Assembly: GCA_017412675.1 (NCBI GenBank)
Contig: JAFPWV010000047.1
Location: 1 to 35,951 of the forward strand
DNA length: 35,951 nt
Source of the DNA: Clostridia bacterium
GTDB lineage: Bacteria > Bacillota > Clostridia > Oscillospirales > CAG-272
Direction of reading: 5' to 3'
Position numbers and translations under genes: made by a program. The notes beneath the pieces are model-generated. The model was not told where the DNA came from and did no database searches. It saw nothing but the letters and a program-made list of their open reading frames with translations. Below are positions 15,419-22,313 of the stretch, piece after piece (position 1 is the first letter of the stretch; each line of letters starts with the position of its first letter).

Positions 15419-17164
15419 TCAGTCGACGATGTCGTTGACTGCGCCTGCCAGCAGCACCGTTCCGTCCTCCGCGGTGATAAGAACGGCGAAGGGGCGGTCG
15501 ATGATCACCGCAGCGTCGGGCGTTCCCTTCTTCGGGGCCTCGCGCGGGGAGCGGTAATAGATGCTGTACGCGCCGGTCTTCACGCCGGTTTCGTTGATCA
15601 TCAGCCGGATCGGCTGGGGCACGTCCGTGACAGCGTATATCTTTTCCGCCGCCGACTCGTCCTCCGCCTTCTGCCGGTATTGACGGAGCTCGTCTTCGAG
15701 GCGCTGTTCTTCTTCCCGGATGAGCTCTTCGAGCGATTTCAACCTTGTTCGGATCTCGTGCTCATTCTTCGGGCTGGACGCGTCTGCCTCTGCGGCTGCG
15801 GTGAAATACTCCTCGATCTTGCCGAGGATGCTGTTGACGCTGTTCTGCATGGTCTTGAGGGTGATCCGGTCATAGCTCCATGCGCTTTCAAATTCCGAGA
15901 ACTCCTTATCCGTCCCGAGGAACGGGGAGAGATTCGCTTCGCCGGGGATGAACGCCTTGTCCGCGCCGAGCTCGGTGAAAAGGTCCTTCAGATCGATCTC
16001 CGACGCGACGCTGAAGCACGGGACGGCTGCGGTGGTCTCTTTCCCCTCGTCACCGGATTTTGTCGCCGAGAAGAGCGTGCCCGCAGTGAGCAGGCTCTCC
16101 GGGCTCTTCCCTTCCTCCGGGAGCGCGAGCCAGAGATCGCCGCCCACGAGCAGCGGGATGCGCACGGCGGAGAAGCCATCCCCGCTCACCGCATAAGCCT
16201 TCGGCGCGACGACGTAATCCGCTTCGCATTCGCCGGATTTGCCACTGAACGTCGATCTGCGTTTCTTTGCGAGGTCGGCGGGATCGACCCACGCCGAGCG
16301 GACGTAGAGATAGCGGTCGAGCTCGATGCGGTCTTCCGGGCCGTACTCCCGCTGAATGGACTCGAGACCGCCGAAACCGAACGTAGACTTTCCGCCCGTC
16401 CATCCCGCACTGTGGCCGAAACCGGAGACAAAGCGAATGAAGCTGAAGGGAGAAGAATACATCCTCCTGTTCGCACTGTCGTAGAGCTTCTTTTGCAGGG
16501 GGTCATACAGAGCGACCCGCTCCGAATCGATTTTCCCGTCGACAACGACCTGATCTTCGGGAATATAGAAATGCGCGTTCAGATCGCCGTAAGTGACACA
16601 GACCGTCACGGCGTCCTGACGGGTGAAGACTTTTAGCTGCTCCTCCATCCGGTTCTCGAAGTCCGTGAGATCCTCTTCCCCGGCGATGTTCATGAGCTGG
16701 GTCCGTGTTTGCCCGGCGGTCATGTCCGCGAGGGAGACGAGGCACAATTCGGCGTTGAGAGGCGAATAGAAGAGGTTTTCGCCCGAGGATGAGGCAAAGA
16801 GCGTCGCGGTGGACCGCTCGGCAAACTCACCCTTCGGCATGACGTCCGCGACCTTCTCGTCGGTCTCCTCCCGCCATGCGAGATAGTCTTCGACGGTGAA
16901 TTCCTCGAGGTTCGGATAGACGTTCGCGCCCGCGAGATAGGGCTCGGCGATGCAGGTGGCGTAGGTCACCTCGACCCGATGCGTCCAGCCGTAGAGGATG
17001 CCGCCCGCCGCGATGACCACGGCAGCCGCGAGCGTTCCCCACCGGCGCGCGAATTGGCGGAAAGGCTTCGTTTTCTGGTTCGGGCGGCTGCGCACGGCCT
17101 CCGTCTCCGCGAGGATGCCGTCGTCGAGTCCGCCGATGGCTTCGTAGAGTTTTTCAGATTTCAC
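15419..17164 (-). CDS. Membrane-anchored serpin with anti-sigma-like cytoplasmic tail
   Basis: This 581-residue protein has a short cytoplasmic N-terminus (1-43, with KLYEAIGGLDDGILAETE, a segment typical of membrane proteins paired with sigma factors in Clostridia) and one membrane helix (about 44-60). A serpin-like ectodomain follows: ENLFYSPLNAELCLVSLADMTAGQTRTQL (129-157, split around SPLNAEL), FSVASEIDLKDLFTELG (384-400), INETGVKTGA (523-532, hinge-like) and DRPFAVLI (556-563). Residues about 416-510 are an acidic, coiled-coil-like insertion not found in ordinary serpins. The reactive loop would be about 525-553. Its start overlaps the sigma-factor stop in ATGA. I infer a sigma-factor regulator that senses proteases; inhibition itself is unproven because the hinge is only partly canonical. 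Confidence 0.78.
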   Translation of the reverse strand: MKSEKLYEAIGGLDDGILAETEAVRSRPNQKTKPFRQFARRWGTLAAAVVIAAGGILYGWTHRVEVTYATCIAEPYLAGANVYPNLEEFTVEDYLAWREETDEKVADVMPKGEFAERSTATLFASSSGENLFYSPLNAELCLVSLADMTAGQTRTQLMNIAGEEDLTDFENRMEEQLKVFTRQDAVTVCVTYGDLNAHFYIPEDQVVVDGKIDSERVALYDPLQKKLYDSANRRMYSSPFSFIRFVSGFGHSAGWTGGKSTFGFGGLESIQREYGPEDRIELDRYLYVRSAWVDPADLAKKRRSTFSGKSGECEADYVVAPKAYAVSGDGFSAVRIPLLVGGDLWLALPEEGKSPESLLTAGTLFSATKSGDEGKETTAAVPCFSVASEIDLKDLFTELGADKAFIPGEANLSPFLGTDKEFSEFESAWSYDRITLKTMQNSVNSILGKIEEYFTAAAEADASSPKNEHEIRTRLKSLEELIREEEQRLEDELRQYRQKAEDESAAEKIYAVTDVPQPIRLMINETGVKTGAYSIYYRSPREAPKKGTPDAAVIIDRPFAVLITAEDGTVLLAGAVNDIVD

Positions 17165-17778
17165 AGGTCAAATCCCTCCTGTTCAAGATAGGTTCTGAGG
17201 CCGGCCCTTGCGCGGAACAGCGCGCTTTTCACCTTCGATACGGTGCAGCCGAGGCGGTCGGCGGTGTCCTTCAGGTCGTCGCCGTAGAAATAGCGCGAGA
17301 CAAAGATGATCCTGGCATCCGGGGCGAGGGTGCGGAGATAGTCGCCGATCGCCGCGCGCAGGCGGTTGTCCTCCGCTTCGTCCTCGACCCCTTGCGATCC
17401 CGTGACGATCTCTTCAAGTTCGTCGAACGGCCGGGTCATTCGCTGCGGGACCCGTTTCTCCGCGCGGAGCTTTCGGAGCAGATCGACGGCGGCGGTGCGG
17501 GTGAGCCGCGCGAGGAAAAGGCGGAGGAAATCCGGCCTCTTCGGCGGGATCATGCTCCAGGCGCGGAAGTACGCATCGCTGACGCATTCCTCCGCATCCT
17601 CCTCGGTGGGCAGAAAATTCCGCGCGATGGTCATGAGATAGGGTCCGTAGCGCGCGGCGCAGTCGGCGATGGCGCGTTCGTCGCGGTCCCAGAAGAGGGC
17701 GACGATCCGCTGATCCGCCTGCGTTTCGGCATCTGCTTCAGGCATATCGGAAGAGCGGACGGCAAGTTCCGGGTTCAT
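17161..17778 (-). CDS. ECF-type RNA polymerase sigma factor
   Basis: The 205-residue protein has sigma region 2 (about 25-95, with YGPYLMTIARNFLPTEEDAEECVSDAYFRAW split around EEDAEECV) and region 4 (about 140-200, with RYFYGDDLKDTADRLGC and SKVKSALFRARAGLRTYL). Region 3 is missing, which defines the ECF group. The start at 17778 has AGGAG about 8 bases upstream. The next gene overlaps its stop by 4 bases and encodes a membrane protein with a serpin outside, the likely cognate anti-sigma factor. A GAAAC-N16-CGTC sequence upstream may be its own target promoter. Confidence 0.92.
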   Translation of the reverse strand: MNPELAVRSSDMPEADAETQADQRIVALFWDRDERAIADCAARYGPYLMTIARNFLPTEEDAEECVSDAYFRAWSMIPPKRPDFLRLFLARLTRTAAVDLLRKLRAEKRVPQRMTRPFDELEEIVTGSQGVEDEAEDNRLRAAIGDYLRTLAPDARIIFVSRYFYGDDLKDTADRLGCTVSKVKSALFRARAGLRTYLEQEGFDL

Positions 17779-17822
17779 GCTGGTTCTCCTTTCATAGGCT
17801 CTGAGACGTCTCTGCCCTTAAT

Positions 17823-17847
17823 GACGTATTTTCGTGCGAAAGGTTTC
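17823..17847 (-). promoter_or_regulatory. Candidate autoregulatory ECF promoter
   Basis: On the minus strand GAAAC (17843-17847) is followed after 16 bases by CGTC (17823-17826), the arrangement preferred by many ECF sigma factors (AAC-type -35 and CGTC/CGTA -10). It lies 45 bases upstream of the sigma-factor start codon. Confidence 0.6.
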
Positions 17848-17895
17848 GCGGTTTTTGAAAAAAACTCAAAAAAGTTTCGGGATCCCCGGAAATCC

Positions 17896-17921
17896 AAAAA
17901 GACCGCCGGTGAGAGGCGGTC
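17896..17921 (-). terminator. Rho-independent terminator after the Nudix gene
   Basis: A perfect 7-bp stem GACCGCC/GGCGGTC (17901-17907 with 17915-17921) followed on the minus strand by TTTTT (17896-17900). It begins 8 bases past the Nudix stop and separates the MATE-Nudix pair from the sigma operon. Confidence 0.9.
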
Positions 17922-17928
17922 ATGGGAA

Positions 17929-18456
17929 TCACTTCCATTCGTAGATCGAGCCGTGGTCGAAGTGGAAGAACAACAGCTCGATGAGGGCGGGATGATAGGG
18001 GATGAAGGTATGATCGCCGATCATCGAGAGGATCTCCTCCCGCGGCGCCCACCTTGCTTCGGCGACCTCGGATTCCTGCAGGACGAGGTCCTCGGCCGGA
18101 GTGTCCGATTTTGCGATGTAATAGTCGTCGAAGCCGTTCCCGAAATTCACCGTGAAGACGGCGCGGCCGTGACGGAGCGCGTCGAGATCGAGGCCGACCT
18201 CCTCGCGCACCTCGCGCCAGATCGCCGTCGGACTGTCCTCCCCTGCCTGCGAGGAGCCGCCGCAGGTGATGTCCCAGAAGCCCGGGAAGACCTCCTTCCA
18301 CGGCTGCCGCTTCTGAATGAGCATCTCGCCCTCAGAATTGAAGACCGCGGCGTGGACGACGACGTGATAGCGTCCCGGGGGGATCGGAGCCCCGCCCCGC
18401 ACGGCAATCTCGCCCGTTTTGATCCGGTTCTGATCGTACAGATCCCAGCGTTCCAT
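17929..18456 (-). CDS. Nudix hydrolase (Idi/YfcD-like)
   Basis: The 175-residue protein has a complete Nudix box at 67-89 (G, five residues, E73, seven residues, REVREEVGL), preceded by GFWDITCGG. The N-terminal WDLYDQNRIKTGE and length fit the isopentenyl-diphosphate-isomerase-like Nudix group, whose members often have unknown nucleotide or pyrophosphate substrates. The start at 18456 has AAGGAG overlapping the stop of the MATE gene, so the pair is coupled. Cytoplasmic; substrate not assigned. Confidence 0.88.
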   Translation of the reverse strand: MERWDLYDQNRIKTGEIAVRGGAPIPPGRYHVVVHAAVFNSEGEMLIQKRQPWKEVFPGFWDITCGGSSQAGEDSPTAIWREVREEVGLDLDALRHGRAVFTVNFGNGFDDYYIAKSDTPAEDLVLQESEVAEARWAPREEILSMIGDHTFIPYHPALIELLFFHFDHGSIYEWK

Positions 18457-18466
18457 TTGCTTCTCC

Positions 18467-19825
18467 TTATTCGCGGATTTTATCTTCCTGTTTCAGCCGG
18501 TGCAGCTTGATCCCGTAGACGACCGAATGCGCGAGTGTCGTGACGAGCCAGGAGATCGGATACGAGATATAGAGCATGAAGAGGGTGTGGTGCGCGGCAA
18601 AGACCGTGGCGATCCACACGATGCGCAAGAGGCACGATCCGACGAGCGCGTTGATCATCGGGATGAGCGAGAGGCCCATGCCGCGCTGACCGCCGACCAT
18701 CACCTCCATCATGCCGCAGAGGAAGTACGGCAATGCGATATAGGAGAGGCGGATCCTGCCGTAGGCGACGGCGTCGGGCGCTTCGGGGAGATAGATCGAG
18801 AGCAGCGGCCCGGCGAGAAGATTGCTGAGGGCGCCGAAGAAGAGGCCGATGACCGTGACGATGACGAGACAGCGGAAGATGACCTTGTTGATCCGATCCA
18901 GCCGCCGCGCGCCGACGTTCTGGCCGACGAAGGTCAGGGACGCGTGGTAGACGGAGTTCATCGCGATATAGGTGAAGCCCTCGATGCTCGCCGCCGCGCC
19001 GTTTCCTGCCATGACCAGCGCGCCGAAGGAATTGACGGAGGACTGGATGATGACGTTCGAGATCGAGAAGACGGTCCCCTGAAATCCGGCGGGCAGGCCG
19101 ACCACGACGATCTTCTTGAGCTTGTCCGGGTGGATCCGCAGCTTTTTCCACTCAAAACGGAAGCACTCGCGGGTGTGCATCATGTAGACGATGACGAAGA
19201 CGGCGGAGAGGATCTGCGAGATGACGGTCGCCCACGCCACGCCTGCGACGCCCATGTGAAAGACGATGACGAAGAGCATGTTGAGCAGGACGTTGATGAG
19301 GCCGGAGATCGAGAGGAAGTAGAGCGGGCGGCGCGTATCCCCGACGGAGCGGAGCACGGATGCGCCGAAATTGTAGGCCATGTTGGCGGTCGTGCCGACG
19401 AAGTAGATGCGCAGATACTCGGTCGAGAGCGGCAGGACGGCGGGGTCCGATTTCATCCAGATGAGGAACTGGCGAGAGAAGATCATCCCGATCGCGGAGA
19501 CGAACACGCCGCCGATGAAGCTCACGAGGTAGGAGGTGTGGACCGTGCGGGAGACGCCCTCGTAATCCTTCGCGCCGTAATCGTGCGCAACAGCGACGGA
19601 GGTGCCGACGGAGAGGCCCATGAAGAGGTTGACGAGCAGGTTGATGAGGGAGCCCACGGAGGTGACGGCGGCGAGAGCGTTCGTGCTCTCCCAGCGTCCG
19701 ACGACGATGCTGTCCGCAGCGTTGTAGAGGAGCTGGAGGATGCCGGTCACCATGAGGGGCAGGATGAACCGGATGATCTGCGGGGTGAGCGGTCCTTCGG
19801 TGAGGGTCTTGTTTCCGGAATGCAT
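18467..19825 (-). CDS. MATE family efflux transporter
   Basis: The 452-residue protein starts at 19825 (MHSGNKTLTEGPL), with AAGGA about 10 bases upstream; the frame to 19939 crosses the promoter. It has the MATE layout of twelve hydrophobic helices in two similar halves, with the family motifs LTEGPLTPQIIRFILPLM near the start, DSIVVGRW, and GNGAAASIEGF with FVGQNVGARRL in the second half. MATE proteins export drugs or metabolites using a sodium or proton gradient. Substrate not predictable. It heads a two-gene transcript with the Nudix hydrolase. Confidence 0.92.
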   Translation of the reverse strand: MHSGNKTLTEGPLTPQIIRFILPLMVTGILQLLYNAADSIVVGRWESTNALAAVTSVGSLINLLVNLFMGLSVGTSVAVAHDYGAKDYEGVSRTVHTSYLVSFIGGVFVSAIGMIFSRQFLIWMKSDPAVLPLSTEYLRIYFVGTTANMAYNFGASVLRSVGDTRRPLYFLSISGLINVLLNMLFVIVFHMGVAGVAWATVISQILSAVFVIVYMMHTRECFRFEWKKLRIHPDKLKKIVVVGLPAGFQGTVFSISNVIIQSSVNSFGALVMAGNGAAASIEGFTYIAMNSVYHASLTFVGQNVGARRLDRINKVIFRCLVIVTVIGLFFGALSNLLAGPLLSIYLPEAPDAVAYGRIRLSYIALPYFLCGMMEVMVGGQRGMGLSLIPMINALVGSCLLRIVWIATVFAAHHTLFMLYISYPISWLVTTLAHSVVYGIKLHRLKQEDKIRE

Positions 19826-19882
19826 GGGCGGGTGTTCCTTTTCTATCGTGATGCCGGAGCTGCGTTTTCTTGTTCCGGAATC

Positions 19883-19911
19883 ATTATACACATCCCACCC
19901 CCGGAATGCAA
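19883..19911 (-). promoter_or_regulatory. Promoter of the MATE-Nudix transcript
   Basis: On the minus strand, TTGCAT (19906-19911), 17 bases, TATAAT (19883-19888), with TG just upstream of the -10. It is back to back with the promoter at 19939-19967. Confidence 0.85.
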
Positions 19912-19938
19912 GAGGTGGGGGAAAATTTATCGCAGGCA

Positions 19939-19967
19939 TTGCAATTTCGGACGGGATGTATTATAAT
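19939..19967 (+). promoter_or_regulatory. Promoter of the AviRa-like gene
   Basis: TTGCAA (19939-19944), 17 bases, TATAAT (19962-19967). Transcription should begin near 19974, about 45 bases before the start codon at 20019. Its -35 lies 28 bases from that of the divergent MATE promoter. Confidence 0.85.
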
Positions 19968-20018
19968 ACAATCAAACGGAACCGCACGGAGAGCGTGACG
20001 GGGAGAGGGGGCGCGCCG

Positions 20019-20723
20019 ATGCAGTACCGCTTTGCCGGCCGGGACGATTATTCGTATCTCGCGAGCGGCAATGTTTTGAAGCACTTCACGGGGATGCCCT
20101 GCTTTCCCGTCCGCCTCACTCTCGAGCTGTTCGGACGGGCAAAGGAAGCCGTCGGCCGCGACCGTCTCCGCGTGTATGACCCCTGCGCAGGAAGCGGATT
20201 CAGCCTCTCCGCCATGGGGCTCGTCAACCAGCGGGACATCGAAGCGATCTATGCGTCGGACGTCGATCCCGCCTGTGTCGAGGCCGCGCGGTGCAACACC
20301 TCCCTCTTCACCCGGGAAGGGCTCGCCGACGCACGAAAACGCCTCGCCGAACGCGGTGCCTCTGCCGAGAGGCTCGCGCAGTACGACGAAGCCATTGAGA
20401 AGATCCTGCCCTCGCTCGCCGACACGCCGCCGCGGGTGACGGTCTTTCGCCATGACATCCTCTTATCGGCTCCGGATCTCCCGGAGAAGATCGACTTTCT
20501 CTTCGCCGATCTGCCCTACGGCATCATGACCGAGTGGCAGACCGACGGCGCATCCGACCCGACGGAACGCTTTTTCGCCAACGTCGTCCCTCTCCTCGCA
20601 CCGAGCGGCGTGCTCGCGGTCGCCGGTCGGAAGGATCTGCGTCCGCCCGCGGGGAGTTTCCAAAAGCTTGACCGCATCAGCGCGGGGCATCGGCTCGTGT
20701 GGCTGCTCCGCCCCACCGGATAA
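20019..20723 (+). CDS. AviRa-like 23S rRNA methyltransferase
   Basis: The 234-residue protein starts at 20019 (MQYRFAGRDD) after GGGGAGAGGGGG; the frame upstream overlaps the MATE gene and promoter. It is a Rossmann methyltransferase: YLASGNVL, PCFPVRLTLELF, motif I DPCAGSG (54-60), SDVDP (80-84) and catalytic-type DLPYG (164-168). From memory, the order and wording match AviRa of the avilamycin producer, which methylates a guanosine in the peptidyl-transferase region of 23S rRNA and gives orthosomycin resistance. Whether this one gives resistance or is a housekeeping RNA modifier is unknown. It is followed after 56 bases by two binding-protein genes that may share its transcript. Confidence 0.8.
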   Translation: MQYRFAGRDDYSYLASGNVLKHFTGMPCFPVRLTLELFGRAKEAVGRDRLRVYDPCAGSGFSLSAMGLVNQRDIEAIYASDVDPACVEAARCNTSLFTREGLADARKRLAERGASAERLAQYDEAIEKILPSLADTPPRVTVFRHDILLSAPDLPEKIDFLFADLPYGIMTEWQTDGASDPTERFFANVVPLLAPSGVLAVAGRKDLRPPAGSFQKLDRISAGHRLVWLLRPTG

Positions 20724-20779
20724 ACATGCATGAACCTCCGAAGCCCATCAACCCAAATCATCCGAAAGGAGCCCGAATC

Positions 20780-22255
20780 ATGAAACGAACGCTTGCCATC
20801 CTGCTCGCCATACTCCTCCTCTTCGCCTCCTGCGCGAACGCAACGGGGCCGGATACGTCCGGTGAAAACGCCGGATCCGATTCGCCGACCGATCCCTCTG
20901 CTGCCGAGGAAACCGTCCCGGAGACCGAAGCCGCCCTGCCCGAGCCCGATCTCCCGGCGGACCTCAAATTTGACGGCGCGACATGCACCTTCGGCGTCGT
21001 GGACAATCCGAACGCGAAAAACGCCATCGTCATGGAAGAGGTCACCGGCGAGGTGCTGAACGACGCGCAGTACGACGCGATCAATTTGGTGAACGAAACC
21101 CTCGGCGTGAATGTCGAAGAATACGTCATGACCTCCGGCTATCCGGCGCTCAATTCCCTCACCCCGATCATCACGGCGGGCGACGACGCGATCCAGGTGG
21201 CGAACGTCTTCTGCGTCGACGCGACGGGGCTGCTCTCCGGCGGCTATGTCATCGGCTACGAGGGTATCCCGTATATCGATCTCTCGAAGCCGTGGTGGGA
21301 TCAGGGCGCGAACGAATCCCTGACGCTTGCGGGGATCCGGTATGCGGCCATCGGAGACCTTTCGATCTCCACGCACGATCTGACCTACGTCCTGCTCTTC
21401 TCCTCCGCGCTCATCGATCAGAATTCGCTCGAGAATCCCTATTCCCTCGTCTTTGAGGGCAAGTGGACGATGGACAAGATGAAATCGATGTGCGAAGCGG
21501 TCCTGCTCGACGCGAACGGAAACGGCACGCGGGACGAGGAAGACGTCTACGGGTATCTCTCCGCCGTGAAAATGGTGCTTCCCTCCTTCTGGATCGGCGC
21601 GGGCGTGAAGTCCATGGAATTCGACGAGACCGGGACCCCGGTACTCACGATGTCGGACGAAAAGTTCCAATCGGTCTTCGAGAAGATCTTCGCGATGACC
21701 TACGACAACGATGCGTGGATCAAGGTCAGCGAGGATTCCGACGTGCCGCTCGAAAACCGCAACCGCTTCTCCTCGAACCACAGCCTGTTCCTCGACTGCT
21801 CCCTGTTCTGGGTCGCCGCGCTCCGTGAGATGGAGACCGATTTCGGCATCATCCCCTACCCGAAGTACGACGAGAACCAGCAGAATTACTGCTCCCGCAT
21901 CAGCTACTACATGCCACCCATGATCCCGAAGACGAATCAGAACCTCGAGCTCGTCGGCGCGGTGCTGGAGGAAGCGAACTACCAGGCGAAGAAGCTCATC
22001 ACCCCGGCCTACTACGACATCGCGCTCAAGGGCAAGTACGCACGCGATAAGGAAAGCATCGCCATGCTCGACCTGATCTTCGACTCCCGCGTGATCGACC
22101 TCGGCGACACCCTCTTCTGCTCGCAGATCCGCGACGGCTTCGTCTCGTCGATGTTCTCCTCGAACAACCGCGATCTCGCCTCGACCGTTGCGAAAAACGT
22201 CAAGGTCATCAACAAGCAGATCCAGAAGATGGTCGACGCGATCAACGGAAACTGA
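20780..22255 (+). CDS. Extracellular solute-binding lipoprotein, sugar-ABC type (orphan 3)
   Basis: The start at 20780 (MKRTLAILLA) has GAAAGGAG 9 bases upstream. The 491-residue product has lipobox FASC (Cys18), a Pro/Thr/Glu-rich linker (19-55) and the family motifs: GEVLNDAQYDAINLVNETLG (about 86-105), a KPWWDQGANESL segment, an EF-hand-like loop DANGNGTRDEED and IIPYPKYDENQ. The C-terminal KYARDKESIAMLDL also matches. It is located outside the membrane. The next gene encodes a paralog, and no permease or ATPase gene is nearby. Ligand unknown. Confidence 0.87.
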   Translation: MKRTLAILLAILLLFASCANATGPDTSGENAGSDSPTDPSAAEETVPETEAALPEPDLPADLKFDGATCTFGVVDNPNAKNAIVMEEVTGEVLNDAQYDAINLVNETLGVNVEEYVMTSGYPALNSLTPIITAGDDAIQVANVFCVDATGLLSGGYVIGYEGIPYIDLSKPWWDQGANESLTLAGIRYAAIGDLSISTHDLTYVLLFSSALIDQNSLENPYSLVFEGKWTMDKMKSMCEAVLLDANGNGTRDEEDVYGYLSAVKMVLPSFWIGAGVKSMEFDETGTPVLTMSDEKFQSVFEKIFAMTYDNDAWIKVSEDSDVPLENRNRFSSNHSLFLDCSLFWVAALREMETDFGIIPYPKYDENQQNYCSRISYYMPPMIPKTNQNLELVGAVLEEANYQAKKLITPAYYDIALKGKYARDKESIAMLDLIFDSRVIDLGDTLFCSQIRDGFVSSMFSSNNRDLASTVAKNVKVINKQIQKMVDAINGN

Positions 22256-22313
22256 TGCAAAATTCCACACAGCAAAAGGGGGCGCCCGCGTCCCCGGAAA
22301 GGATCCCGACAAG

